Source: Antedon mediterranea (taxonomy: Eukaryota > Echinodermata > Crinoidea > Comatulida > Antedonidae). From it: a stretch of 64,000 nucleotides of DNA. Position numbers and translations under genes: made by a program. The notes beneath the pieces are model-generated. The model worked only from the letters and a program-made list of their open reading frames with translations, was not told where the DNA came from and made no database searches. Below are positions 1 to 12,481 of the stretch, piece after piece. The DNA is taken from positions 31,554,501 through 31,618,500 of the forward strand of contig NC_092672.1 in assembly GCF_964355755.1 (NCBI RefSeq), in the 5' to 3' direction. Within the stretch, counting starts at the first letter, position 1. Every line of letters begins with the position of its first letter.

Positions 1-2521
1 TGCTGCAGTCGTAGAAAATATCGATATTTCACAAATCAATAAAAAGTTATGTCTGCAAAGATTGTACGTGAAAAGAAGAAAGTGTGTATTTGTACTTCTC
101 ACACTAAACCACTCACGCATACTACAAATTAGGCTAGGTCTAGTAGACTATAGTTTCTTCTAAATTCGCTAGTAGTAGTAGGCTAGGCCTACACATGGAG
201 TTACTCCATGGCCTACAGTACAAGAGAGTAGCAGTCGCCGGTCCACCGACGAACCTCCAGGAAGTGGACAAGGCGCGGGCGTAGACGTATGTAAAAGGCG
301 ACGTAAATAAAAAAGGTAAGCTTGTGTTGAACTTGTTTTTGGCTCTGACTTTTGTTATTGACTAATATAGTAATATAATAATACTAATAATTAAAGTAGA
401 GCAGAGGAGGTGAGGCCAAGAGGATTATTATAGTTTAGTTAGTAACTGTAGTGTAATTAAATAATAACCTCTTTCTGTTTGTTACCAAGTCATAAAATAT
501 AATACTATAGGGCCTAGAGGTAGGATTGAATAAAAATAATAGTACATTTCCATCCATTTATTGGTCTTATCTTTGCAGATTTATGGAATCAACAGTACAT
601 GAGATGGCTTTGAAGAACTGTAATAGTACAGTACTAGTAATAAAATTGTAAACATCAAATTATATGGCAGAAATAGTGTGTGGAATGAATTTTATTGAAC
701 AAATGTATCATAATGAGTTTGGAACAAGCAGGATTTTTCAAACAGGACATAAATTACTTTTGAGACCTGAGTGATACATTTTAATTCTATCAACACCAGC
801 CAGCTCCATCATATTCAAGAGATGGATTCTTTCATAAATGTCCATTGTACATAGTATTTGGCTAAATAAATAAAAAAAGAAGTACAGTAGTGGTTTATTT
901 GTTTATATACCCAGACCCATTTAGATGGTTAAAAACAAACACTATATGATGCACTGCTACTAGTGTACTGTCTGGTAGTACATTACCATAGTTACAGTAT
1001 GACTGTAACCCTAGCGCTCGCGTCTAAAGAATTCTATTATGCATATTTCACTATTCTTCATAAATATTTAGTTCTGTAATTTTAATTGTCTGCGCTCATT
1101 CTATACTTGGTGTCTTAGTATACTGCATAAATGTATCGTGCAAGCATGATCCAAGTAGCATCTATTATAAAGTACTCTGGGTATCTTTCTATTCACCTGA
1201 AAAAAGGAAAATGAATAAGCACATGTTTATCTGCCCTCAAAACAAAATAATAATTTAGTATAATGTATTATGTAGGTTTGATCAACAGTTTAAAATAGCA
1301 ATGCTCAGTATCTGTTACCTTAATATTATAATTTTACTCTAACATTTGCGCTTCCATTCCAATCAATAAATACATTTGCTTATCCCGTCCATCAATTATC
1401 ATAATTGCACTCCAATTATAGACCTGTAGGTAGGTAAAAATACAAATGAATTGTTTATTTACTGTATACTGTACTGTATATTGTACTGTATATGATACAA
1501 GCTGAAATACCCCTAACTAGGCCTGGCCTGTTATAACCTTTATTACTACATTAGAGAAAATCCAACTCTATTCATTTTATTGGGAATCATAATATTTAGT
1601 ATTCAGTGTTGCCTAGCCTACTAGCTAGTAGGGCGGCATGTAATAACAAAAAAATATTTTAATAATACGTTAGTCAGGACACTACAGCACACAACAATAT
1701 TAATAAACGTACTTATAAATAATGTGTATATACATAATACAGTAACACAATTGTGCCTACCATTAACACCCTCAACGATACATCAAGGAGCATACGCTCT
1801 CAGCTCACCTCTGGCCGGGCGACTAAACACCGTATCCAGCAGTCATCACTACTAAAAAGGCCTAGGCTAGGCCTAGCTAGCTCCAGGCCATGGCATTGTC
1901 AAACACCATTTACTCGTCCAACCGTTTCTTCAAAACGATGTTAACACCCGTGTTAACAAGACGATGTGGAAGAATTTCCATCAATTTCAGTTAATTACAA
2001 CGAAATAATAATAAAATGAATGTTTCAATAATACGTGTATAATAAATAGCGAAATAAACATCGCTCGCGAGGAGGGTCGAGAGAGAGGCCAAGGTGGTCG
2101 ACTCTGTGATTCTCACGCATGCGCAAAATAACTCCGTGTACCCAGCAAGATAGGCATTTGGCTATGAATTTCGTAAAAGATGGCCTTGAAAAACGAAATT
2201 AAAATCCGTTTAAAAAAAAACTTGGTTGATAATATGAATTAATTTTATTCGATTAGGCTAACATACTTATCCAAGAATAAAAATATCAAAGCAATAAGTA
2301 ATTACTACCATGCTTTTGCATCAATCAATGATTTACTGCTAAATTCCTATCTCTGTAATACAAAAATAACTTTTAGTGACGTCACAAAAAGTTTTTCACA
2401 GGTTTCTCAGGGGCGTTTTGAGGGCGTTGTCGTCCTCCAAAACATTAAGTATGACTATGGCAAGCTTAAAACTGATTGATCTACACGTTGAGCCAATAAA
2501 ATGATATTGCTAGGAACCCTT
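1..2521. other. Non-coding stretch, no gene recognised
   Basis: No open frame here has a recognisable protein motif. The stretch is AT-rich and contains several copies of the palindromic word TAGGCCTA (near 181-192, 1860-1880 and elsewhere), a word that recurs across the window. A GTAAGC sequence after AAAAAAG near 316 could be a splice donor on the plus strand, but nothing else supports an exon. A CpG-richer patch lies at about 2040-2120. Confidence 0.5.
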
Positions 2522-3445
2522 TCATATCCATTTTAAGGTAGAGTTACTCCATAAGAGGTAGTTCACGACCTCAAAGATGGTGATGCTTAAGCAGCCATCA
2601 CAGACGATACTCGAAATTAGAAAAATGTGGTAAGGAGTCCAGCATATCACAAACACAGTCACCAGAGTTGTGAGTGTTACTGCCGCTTTTCGATGCCTTT
2701 TAAGCAGAGTTTGTGGATTTTCGGAGAAGGCAACGTTAGAGGCAGCAGAATTAATACCATGTGTTACAGGTTGGCTGCAATTACAGCTAGGATGTGTACG
2801 CGAACGTGTGCGTATTTCACGGTAAACAATAATGTTCAAATATACAATGATTTGAAGAGGTATCAAGAACACAATGAATACCATCAGCAAATTGTACGCC
2901 AGACTTTTTATCAATTCAATTTCGCAATTGTTTGTGTAGCTAATTATTTGTTCTCCTCTGAATTTCTCCCAAAATAAAATTGGAATTGCATAAAATGGTA
3001 AGAGTACAGCCCATGAGACAACAATCATTAAGGTAACTTGCTTTGAAGTCTGAAATTGACGATATTTCAACTTCAGTTTTAACATCCAGTACCGATCCAA
3101 ACTGATTAAGATGATACCGCAAATAGAAACAGCACATGTCGAGTAGTCAATGATCAACCACATCTTACAGACGCCTTCACCAAATGGCCAATAACCAAAC
3201 ATTAGCCTCAGACTGTAAAGTGGAAACGAAAAAATGCCAGTTAATAAGTCAGAAACAGAAAGATTCAAGATGAACAAATTTGCTGGATTCAAACGAAGTG
3301 ATTTTTCAGTGATGAAAGCAAGGATGACGAGACTGTTTCCAAAAATGGTCAATACAGATAAAATCCAGCATATCACGATTCCGCCAGACACATCCACAGT
3401 ATAATCATCTGTCTGATTTCTTACATATGAAGAGAATGGTTCCAT
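2522..3445 (-). pseudogene. GPCR A: histamine H3-like class A receptor, truncated in TM7
   Basis: An uninterrupted reading frame of 307 residues from the best ATG (positions 3445-3443) covers TM1 to mid TM7 of an aminergic-type rhodopsin-family receptor. Visible motifs are an N-glycosylation site (NQT) near residue 10, GNSLVILAF in TM1, a TM2 Asp, WPFGEGVCKMW before TM3, Asp3.32 at residue 100, DRYW, and CWTPY in TM6. The frame follows the family as far as LLWSNSTL and then stops after three unrelated residues, so NPxxY, helix 8 and the palmitoylation-type Cys of its paralogues are missing. The DNA downstream is not homologous to the paralogues, which points to a deletion or rearrangement rather than a point mutation. 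Position 5.46 is Val. The usual TTTCAG leader acceptor is not visible. I call it a probable pseudogene; a translated six-and-a-half-helix product cannot be excluded. Confidence 0.75.
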
Positions 3446-3982
3446 TATGTGATTATAAAAATTCTCCACCTTTTATTTCAACAATATGCTAAATTAGCCT
3501 AATTAACTGTCCCATTTATAATGGAGGTGATCTACTTCAAAATTCTTCTTTTCATGGGGAAAGGGCTATTATCAGTTTATCCAGATAAGCAGGCACGAAA
3601 TAGACAATCACATGAGAAAGTCCAGCAGTGATGTGTTCTCCAAGACTTATTTGCCCATTAGCAGGCCTGATGCTATTATCACCACGACCATACAATTCTT
3701 TGAATTATAAACGCAATTACGAACTTTGTTACGACAGATGCGTAATGAAAGATTTTAATAACATAATTATATTAGTAATTCACTTTTTATTCTATTATTT
3801 TCGTTGTGGTGTTGGTTATATCCAACCACCTATTATATCACTTTTTTTAAATGGGTTGGAAAATTTCCTTTCTCTTACCATAGTAACAATCGAATCAAAG
3901 CATCAAATAACACGACTAATTGGAGAAATCAATTTTGATTTTGTTTGATCAATAGAACTAGCCATTATAGATGATTATTAGT

Positions 3983-4060
3983 GGAGCTTGGTGTTTAACA
4001 TGCTTACCTTCCAATCCCAAGATTCAGGGTTCAATCCTGACCTAGTGCCAAGGTTGTAAC
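3983..4060 (+). mobile_element. Decayed tRNA-derived SINE head
   Basis: A stretch reading GGTTCAATCCTGACC (near 4030) has the form of a pol III B box (GGTTCRANNCC). It is preceded at tRNA-like distance by a CTTGGTGTTTAACATGC segment that resembles a degraded A box, and followed by CTAGTGCC. This arrangement is typical of tRNA-derived SINEs. No complete cloverleaf can be drawn, so it is a relic. Confidence 0.45.
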
Positions 4061-4613
4061 TCACAACTTTTTCAACTCCACTCCTTAATTTTCAAATGAG
4101 ACTTACATTATAAAATAGTTTATCCATCCCGTAATTGGCGAGTTACTTGCTGTTGGATGCGAAGAAAAGAAGATAAAAATATCTGATAGCATAGTATCAC
4201 CATCTAATAATGAATTCATGATACTTCTCTGCAACAACCCGATTGTGGTGTCGAATGGCTGAGAATTTTTATGTATCATTTTTTTGGACATTTTATACTG
4301 TATATTGCATAAAACTAAATTCTGAAAAAATTAACAGTCAAAAATATGCATTTCATATGACATATGACTTGAGTTAAATATCACAGCTATATGAGACATA
4401 CAGTATATTTTGCAAAATGTTATATAAACAATTAATTAAATGATATAGAAACAATACATTATATACAGATAACATCTTTCTCGGCACGCGATGTTCACAA
4501 GAACATAATCTTTAGAAACTGATAGTTCATATTAAAACAAATAATCTATTGTACGAAACACAGTATATGATATTTTTAAATGCCCATTATTTATTAAATA
4601 TCTCATATATTTA

Positions 4614-4693
4614 TTATAGTAGAACTCCAATTACATGGAAACTTTCTGGACCCAATAACATGTCCCCAGGGGGCTATCCTGAAAGGAAGGGAT
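4614..4693. mobile_element. Possible pogo/Tc1-type MITE fragment
   Basis: TAGTAGAACTCC on the left and GGATTCTACTGTA on the right are near inverted copies, and the interior speaks of small mariner/pogo-like MITEs (runs like GGGGGCTATCC). A related fragment with GTCCCCTTAATGGGG and GTCCCCTGAATAG lies at about 5235-5290. The ends are short and degenerate, so the class is tentative. Confidence 0.3.
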
Positions 4694-7157
4694 TCTACTG
4701 TAAAAACACTTATTTGGATGACAAAATGTAGTAAAGTAATAATGCTATAAATAATAGCAGTAAATTGCAGAAACTATTTACTGCCCTCTATATATCGTTG
4801 AGTATAAACACTTTTCTCTTCTGAAAACCCAATTAAAACATGACTACAATATCATGTTTGGATAACATAGTTAGGTGAATAGGGTGTGGTGTCCTATCAG
4901 GTCAGTTCAAAGGTCACGAGACTAAGTTAATTATGAAGGGAAATAATTATCTCATCCTCTTGTAACAATGTTTCTCTTTGTCTATGTAAAACCTTCTCTG
5001 TTCTATCATTTTTTGTTTTGTTTAGAGGTCATCAAAGGTCATTTATTCAAATTTGGTATGTTATTTTATATAAACTTTATATATTATAAAAAAAAAGTTT
5101 CATTTATTCCTCAACTGCAAAATATAATAATGTTTAAACTTTTTGTTTTATTACTTTATTTTAACATATTTAAATATTATATATTTGTACTGGTTGTATT
5201 TTAATACAACCAATTCTTCAACAAAAACATATTTTTCGTTTCATGGCAAAGAGTCCCCTTAATGGGGAGTGTCCCCTGAATAGAAAGCGTCCTATTTTAA
5301 AAAATGAAATTAATTGCAACCCGGTCTAAAAAAATATCTTGACCTCGCCCCTCTTGTTTAATGGTCTAATTGAATAACATCATGAAAATAGACTAAATGA
5401 ATGATGCTACATCTAAAAGCGAAAGTAATGATGTAACAGACAACAAACACAACAGCTGAAAGATATGCTAATATATTGGATACTGATATAATTAGCATCT
5501 ACGTTTTATATATTCCAACTTTCTTATTTTTAGGGCGACATGACCTTGGATTTTGAGCTGACTAATATGGGTTTGGTATTTTACTTTTCTGTTCAAACAC
5601 ATTACATTATAATGATGAATTATTTTAAATGTTATTTAATTAGCTTAAGATTATTCATTGCCAAACCTATATTTCAGTGACCTCAGTCAACATTATCTTA
5701 CTGCAGTTACTGCAGTTAGTACATATTTTTAATGCATTCATGTATTTAGTTTGATATTGCAAATATAAACACACTGTTTATATTAGTGTGTATGATTACT
5801 TATAAAAATCTTGCTAAATAATTGCACAAACAGGACATTCTGCCATAAAATCAATGGTCAATATATATGTTATAACACTACGGCCAACACCTATTCAGGA
5901 GACATGACACTTTGTTGAGGTCTAGTAGCCCAGGGCCCAGTTTTGTTGGGATCAAAACACCAAGTTCAAACTCTACTCTAGTCACAGAATCAGTTATCAC
6001 CAGCAACATATGCATTATTATCCAAGTTCAACAATAAAATTCAAATTATGTTACTTACCAATTTAGCCAATAGAACCACTTGGCATAAAAAAAAAAGCAC
6101 TAATTATAAATTCCTGTAAGAGCTAGAGTCTTCCATTACATGTCTTATTGCCAAAACTACATGATCACTATGCTTTCCCCTGAGAGAGTGCGCTAGAAAC
6201 AAGTTCATCCAACTCAATGATTCAGTGACTCAAAAAGTAAATGTTTCCAAAGAATTAGCAAGAGGGAATTTATCTGATGCCAAAAAAGGAAATTATAAAT
6301 AGGGTCATCCAATTATTGAATTAATTTAAGACGACAGAAGCCAATTCAGAATTATATTTCGTGGTACAGAAGAAAGTTCCCAAATGTCCAACTAATCGTC
6401 TGAATATTAAGGAAATCTTGTATTGTTACCAAGTAAAATAATTTATATTGTTTTATGAAATGAAATACAGGAAATAAAGAATAAAAAAAAAAGAAATAGA
6501 AAATTTTGTGATATTTGATATAAACAATTTTCAAACTCACATGTCTGAATTCTGTTGTTTTAGAAGGTTATTTTTGTATTTATTACATAATTACATTTGA
6601 TTAGTTTAGTTGTTATAATGCGCGGTAAACATTGAAATGCTGATTGTGCGAGGTATATTGTGATGAATTTAAATCTGTTAAACCTCCTGAGAAATTGTAA
6701 ACTTAGGGGTTAAAGCGTCTTAGGTACCTTATGGTATCTGGTAACCTTGTCTGTAATCACATGACTGTCACAAGGCCTGACCCTAATGCTTGTAATGAAA
6801 ACTATTACATCATTGCAGGAAAGACATCATGACACATCGTATATGATATTGCAATAAAATGTTTAAAATACTCATGGACAGAATGGGATCGGGGAAAATG
6901 AGACCAACCTATCAAACATATAAAGCTGGAACCAACTTGTATGAAAAACTGCCCTTAGTCAACAGTGCCGATCCATGAAAACATTTTTTTTATAAAGAAT
7001 ATATATAAACACATTAGGTAAAGAACATTAATTCTAAACCGCCCGGTGATATATTATACTGAAATTTAATTAATTAATTTGAAACGATAAAGATGAGGAA
7101 ATTTGTTAGAATGAGAAAAAGTCGCCCCAACCGAGACTCTAACTCGGACCGCCTGCT

Positions 7158-7281
7158 AGATGCTGTAACTTACTTTCAAACATAAGTTTCTTTGAAAGTA
7201 AATTTAGTTATTCTATATATATATATATGACTAAATTTACTCTCAAAGAAACTTATGTTTGAAAGTTAAGTTACAGCATCT
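7158..7281. repeat. Near-perfect inverted repeat (hairpin MITE candidate)
   Basis: Arms at 7158-7208 and 7230-7281 are inverted copies of about 51 bp with a few indels, separated by a short (TA)n spacer. The flanks GACCGCCT and AGGGCGGC are themselves roughly complementary. Sequence immediately to the left (about 6999-7096) recurs near 45150-45257, which suggests a larger interspersed element of which this hairpin is one end. Confidence 0.6.
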
Positions 7282-8066
7282 ACAGAGGGCGGCAAACCAA
7301 TTTTATTACAAACTTGATAAAAATTGAAATTAGTTTTGATCTTAAATTGAATATACCGAACAATAAAATAATTAACTGTAGATTGTTTTGACGTTTCAAG
7401 CGACTGAAATGATGACTTTATGATTATGTAGGTCAATTAAATTACTATTAAAGATCATTTGAAAGTGATAAAACCATGGAGTTTACTCCATGATAAAACC
7501 AAGCCTGTACAATTATGATATTAAGGTTCTTAACCAAATCTGAACAAATCTCACCTCTAGGCCATCGACAGATACACAGCTTGTTTTTGTGGAATCTGTA
7601 GGCGTGATACGGTCCGCTTTCAGCAACATTGCTTAATATAAGTTCGGAATAGATTTTATTAATTCGTTTTACGTGTATTTATATAAAAGAAAATTAATAT
7701 CTTACAGTCTTCCTCCTATGACCATGTTTACTCAACAGGCTGCCATATAAACTATAAACGTTGGTGGCGCTCGTGAAAGCTCGTGAAGATGAAAGTGTAT
7801 CTCCTTGATCAAATAAATTATATAGTTTATTACTCATTACAAAATTAATGAAACAAATTAAAAATGTACATTGTTTACCATTTATTATAAAACAATTCTT
7901 ACATAATTATAGGGCCTATACGAAAACGAGTCATTGAAACTAAATTAAACCATATACAGAAAAATGTTTTTAGGATGAATCACAAGGAACATCAAAAACA
8001 TCTTCTTTCAACTGAACTCCACATACACATAAATGTCTACTAAATAGATAAATAGGTTTAGGTCTA

Positions 8067-8459
8067 TACCGTAAATCTTCTTATTGTAACTCTGGGTTAT
8101 TATTCTTTGATTGTTTTTTTAGGGTGGGTTAGCACCTGTAAATAGTAACCCACCCCAACAGCAACTCATAGCAATAATAAAACAGTACGAATAAACAAAT
8201 TTGATTGAATTCTATTTTTATTTTATAAACTCAAAAACACTCAATCCTCCATGCACCACTCCCGAGATCAACATGCATTATCTCCTTATTTTCAAAATAT
8301 GGCTGCATAAAAAACGACCAGTCTTCATATGAAAAGAAAATATAAAATAAACGTAACCCCCATGGGGGACTATAAGAATAGTAGTGGGTGATTATTATAG
8401 ATTGACTTATAAGGTGGGTTACTATTGGAGTGGAGGTTACTATTAGAAGATTTACAGTA
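8067..8459. mobile_element. MITE with TACYGTAAATCTTCT termini
   Basis: The left end reads TACCGTAAATCTTCTTATTG and the reverse complement of the right end reads TACTGTAAATCTTCTAATAG, so about 25 bp match with few differences. Both ends start with TA, which would fit a TA target duplication of Tc1/mariner-like elements. The interior has no open frame and contains inverted GGTGGGTTA words. The superfamily is inferred from the TA ends only. Confidence 0.5.
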
Positions 8460-8929
8460 CATATCAGTAAGCAGTAATATAGCAATGTTAATCATTATTC
8501 TACTAAAGATCTGTACAAAAAGGTTAATCTACAAAAAAACAACAACACATATTGTGAGATAGTGTCACTAATGACCCTTAAAATAGCTTGATGATAGTAA
8601 TTACGTTTTAAATTGTTTCCTTGCCAATGTATTAAAAAATATAACGCTAACTCAACGACGACCACCAGTCAATCAATGTACTCATCTTCGAAAATGGGAA
8701 CAAGTACGAAACAATAATGATCGAATAAGTGTTTTTTTAAACTTTATAATTATAAAGTACATGGCGATTAGATATTTATGTTCTTCATTAATCATTTTTG
8801 GATGACAACTCATTTCCACTGACTGAATCAAGCTATCGGTTTAGCGCAGTGTATTTGCGTTGTTATTATGTTCATGCGCGTTTAAAGTCGTTACCAATAG
8901 TGTAGATGTTATGACCGAAAATATGCGCC

Positions 8930-9345
8930 ATTTTGAAATCCAAGATGGCGCCCAAAAATGGTTTGAATATGGCCCTCAATTGGAATGTATTTTACTGATG
9001 ATACTATACTGCTGATGATTCCAAACCTGCAAAGAACTTAATTTGATGATTAAATACATAAAATGTATACATTAGGGAGGCCTATATACGTTTTTTTAAT
9101 GGCGGTCATCTTGGAATAGAATATGGCTGCCATATGTTATTATTATAAATTGTACCATTGGACTGACTTATCATAATATTGTAAGATTTGTCACACAAAT
9201 TACGTTCTTACGTGGTTTAAAATAGGAGCTAGGACTACTATCAGTTTTGAGTTAAAAATAGGGGCCATTTTGAAATCCAAGATGGCGGCTAAAATAGGGT
9301 CGGGAAAAATTGGCCTCAGTTGCAATGAATTCTACTAGTCCTAAG
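8930..9345. repeat. Two diverged copies of a CCAAGATGGCG-containing repeat
   Basis: The words CCATTTTGAAATCCAAGATG occur at about 8931 and again at about 9267, each followed by partly similar sequence (TGGCCCTCAATTG against TGGCCTCAGTTGC). The core is almost self-complementary. Old local duplication or two insertions of one element are both possible. Confidence 0.45.
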
Positions 9346-9456
9346 GATTCCAAAACTGAACTTGAGCATTACAATCTCACGGAATTTATTTTTGGAACAT
9401 TAGGTTCCTCAATAATATGTGGATATGTCTCTGTTATTGCATAACATCTTTTTCTT

Positions 9457-9637
9457 AAGCGTGGTTCCCACTAGCGACGCAACACAAGGACGTAACGCAA
9501 CGCAAGTGAATTGACCAATCACAAGCGATGGCTTATTCGCTTGTGATTGCTAACTGTCTATAACTTCGCTTGTCATTGGTTAAAACGCTTACGTTGCGTT
9601 TACGTCCTTGCGTTACGTTCTAGTGGGAACCAAGTTT
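9457..9637. mobile_element. Hairpin MITE, GGTTCCCACTAG family, copy 1
   Basis: The ends AGCGTGGTTCCCACTAG and CTAGTGGGAACCAAG are inverted copies, and similarity continues inward through ACGTCCTTGCGTTACG and CAATCACAAGCG, so the element folds into a long hairpin. The same family recurs at 12482-12830, 13511-13661 and 18102-18450, and degraded pieces lie near 11126-11275. It carries no coding sequence. Confidence 0.7.
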
Positions 9638-9982
9638 TACGGTATGATTCTCCAATCTTTCGTTTCGTATACGTTCTTGCGTTGGATATATACGATCGTT
9701 TCTTGTATACATTAGAGGCGTCTTCGTCTTTGTCGTTGCCTATCCGTATCCATTCTTGCGTTACGTATGGTATGCGTCTCCGTTATTTCGTTGCGTTTAC
9801 GTCTTTGTTCTTGCGTTATGTACAGTATAGGCTGACGTATTGTGTTACGTATGCGTCTCTGTTCTTTCGTTGCGTTCGGTATACTTTCTCCAACCGTGCT
9901 TGTCAGATACATAGATATTTTCAGAAACTTTATTACACAATACATGATTTTTTAAATGTTGTTTTCCCCCAAAAATGTATAC

Positions 9983-11020
9983 TTATAGACCCAATGTTTG
10001 TTTGAAATAGTTTAAACCTAGGAATTTGTAAAACACTTCTCTAATTTTAGGATTTGTGAGGGCGTAAAGGAATGGATTGAGGGCAGAGTTGCTCCACAAG
10101 AGGTAATTCACGAACTCCCAGAGGGTGTCACTTAAACAGTCATCACAGACGATACTCCAAATAAGCACAATGCAATAAGGAGTCCAGCAGACAATAAAAG
10201 CAGAAACTAAAACCGCGAGAGTTACTGCAGCTTTTCGATGTCGCTTAATCAAATTTATACTCGTATTTACGTGTTTTCGTGTAGAACCTGTGATCGATTG
10301 ACCTGCACTGATCGATAAATGATTGTCTGCAACCCGAAATAATGATTGGTTGTTATTGATGGGATTTGTGCGCGTACGATGACGTATCTGCGTATATACA
10401 ATTGTATTTAAATATATTATGATGAATAACGGAATTACAAACTCAACGAATACAATTATCACATTGTACGCCATACTTTGTTCTGATTCCATTTCACAAT
10501 TATCTGAATAATCTATTATTTTTTTACCCGTAAAGTTTTCCCAGAATAAAGTTGGAATTGCGTAAAATGGTATGATAACAGCCCACGAGATAAGAATCAT
10601 AACGGTAACGCGTTTTGTAGTCTGAAATTGACGGTATTTCAACTTAATTGTTAACATCCAGTATCGATCCAAACTGATTAAAATAATACCACAAACAGAA
10701 ACAGCACATGCCGTGTAGTCAATGATCAACCACATCTTACAGACGCCTTCACCAAATGGCCAGTAACCAAACATTAGCCAAAGAGTGTTAAGCGGGAACG
10801 AGAAAGCGCCAATGAAAAAATCAGCAACAGGCAAATTTAAAATGAACAAATATCCTGGTTTTGAATGAAAAGATGTTTCTGTTATGAGCACAAGAATGAC
10901 GAGACCGTTTCCGATAACGGTTACAATAGACAAAATCCATAGTATTACAATTCCTCCATTCACAATTAAAGTATCGTCTTCGGTTTGATTTCCGGCATCG
11001 TAATTGAAGGACGATTTCAT
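9983..11020 (-). CDS. GPCR B: intact histamine H3-like class A receptor
   Basis: Single-exon frame of 345 residues from the ATG at 11020-11018. This is the copy closest to vertebrate histamine H3/H4 receptors. Asp101 is at 3.32 in WLIIDY, Cys105 at 3.36, and Glu193 at 5.46 in the segment VEFVIP; Asp3.32 and Glu5.46 are the pair that bind histamine in the H3/H4 family. Other features are an N-terminal NQT glycosylation site at residue 11, the Cys94-Cys175 extracellular disulfide, DRYW (118-121), a basic third intracellular loop ending RHRKAAVTL, CWTPY (278-282), LLWSNSALNPFLY in TM7, and a short tail. Its length is shorter than H3 mainly through intracellular loop 3. A TTTCAG acceptor lies about 35 bp upstream of the ATG. 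The likely role is a Gi-type biogenic-amine receptor at the plasma membrane. Histamine as the ligand is inferred from pocket residues only. Confidence 0.88.
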   Translation of the reverse strand: MKSSFNYDAGNQTEDDTLIVNGGIVILWILSIVTVIGNGLVILVLITETSFHSKPGYLFILNLPVADFFIGAFSFPLNTLWLMFGYWPFGEGVCKMWLIIDYTACAVSVCGIILISLDRYWMLTIKLKYRQFQTTKRVTVMILISWAVIIPFYAIPTLFWENFTGKKIIDYSDNCEMESEQSMAYNVIIVFVEFVIPLFIIIYLNTIVYTQIRHRTRTNPINNNQSLFRVADNHLSISAGQSITGSTRKHVNTSINLIKRHRKAAVTLAVLVSAFIVCWTPYCIVLIWSIVCDDCLSDTLWEFVNYLLWSNSALNPFLYALTNPKIREVFYKFLGLNYFKQTLGL

Positions 11021-11998
11021 CGTTCTGAAGTGTCGTACAGCACACAATTTGAATTACTGAAACAGAAAGTGGAAACAACAAAACAATGGCAATGTCATTA
11101 AGCTTCATAGTTACAAGACTAAAGCGTGGTTCCTCTTGCCAACGCAAAATCGTAAGTTTTCGACCAATCACCACGCGATGGAAGATTAGAACTGTGGCTT
11201 CCTTGTGATTGGTCAACTCACTTACATTACATCTAGGTCGTTGCGTTGCGTCTAAGAAGTAGGAACTAAGCTTTAAATTACTGACACCCGTATTTTATGA
11301 TAACAATGATTTGAAGAGGAAGGACCTTTGCACTTAAATGGAGTTCGATTCAGATGAAATTCTGCCTTTCTTTGGGATGTTGTCTCCCAGTATTAAACAG
11401 AAAAAGTTGGGGGTAGATTCATTGTTTCTATTTATCAGCGAATAAATAAATTAAGTTTACTGAATAATTCAGATATGAATATTGAAAAGGAAGATCGCGG
11501 ACAGTAGGCCTTCTGTGGATGAAGAAAACAAATAATACTTACTGTCACACTCTGCCCTCTGCATCGAAAATGTTACCATTCACCAGTCTTGAAGTTCCTT
11601 TTAAATTGACATGTTTTTTAACGATAAAGACGCTATCATATTTAATTATATGCATTTACATTGTTAGACCAATCACAACAGGTTGAAATAAACAGTGGCT
11701 TTTGTTCATGATGTGTATAACAAAACCAAACCATAAAGGGAAATGTTCAATCGTGAGGAGGGCGCAATACTCGTATTTTAAAATAAACACTTATCTTCAA
11801 ACAATTTCTTCAGCAGTTAGTCAATCCATGGCTAGACTGTTGATCATGTTTCGCACACTCTTTCCCGCCAAAAACGTTGCGCGCCCATTAACACAAAATC
11901 ACAATTCACAATTCACTCGTTCACTGTCTGATAATTCATTTACGTTGCATTTCGCACGAATATTCTCGCGTGTCACAGTAATGTTACTCGTGTCATAA
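11021..11998 (-). promoter_or_regulatory. Leader and upstream region of GPCR B
   Basis: On the minus strand TTTCTGTTTCAG lies about 35 bp before the ATG (AG at 11058-11057), matching the acceptor seen in most paralogues. The block at 11756-11998 is the B version of the conserved upstream block of the cluster: a GGAGGGCGC word, then a segment matching TACGTTGCATTTCGCACG and TTACTCGTGTCA in other copies. A degraded GGTTCC-type MITE piece lies at 11126-11275. No clear GTAAGT donor was found for this copy. Confidence 0.4.
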
Positions 11999-12481
11999 GC
12001 GGTATATTGCTGTCCTAAAAAGTTTGTTATTGAAGTTTTTTTTTTCATTTCGTGAACGAGTGCATTTGAAATAATTATGTAACTACTAAAGGCAGGGTAA
12101 TCATTGCAAACTTTGGCGAGAAAAGTCTCTTAACTTCTACAGACTATAGTTCTGTAATTTGCAGAAGTTTGTAAACTGGTTCTACACTAGAAAACTTTGG
12201 AAAAACGTATCTTAGCAACTGTTAAAGTTTGCACAAGTTAAGCTTCCTGTCTAAACTGGAGGCTGTCAAATACGGCCTAACGTATGCAAAGTAGTTTACC
12301 GCAGCCTCTGCAGCACTACAACTTTAGGCCTACGGTTTGCAAACTCAGACAAGAAGAACAGTTTTCTAAAATGTGCTAGTTGGCAAACTGCACACAAATT
12401 AGAAGACATTATTTTTCAGTAGCCGACTGGCGAGATGGAGTTTCAACCTCATCAGTCGAATCATAATATCCATCATCTCTA

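Noticed and set aside
1753-1944. A 63-codon open frame on the plus strand
   Set aside because: No domain, no codon pattern and no conservation; of the length expected by chance in 2.5 kb of non-coding DNA.
9547-10005. A 152-codon plus-strand frame rich in Arg, Tyr and Leu
   Set aside because: It runs through the hairpin MITE and GCGTTACG-type repeats and overlaps the 3' end of receptor B; no family resemblance.
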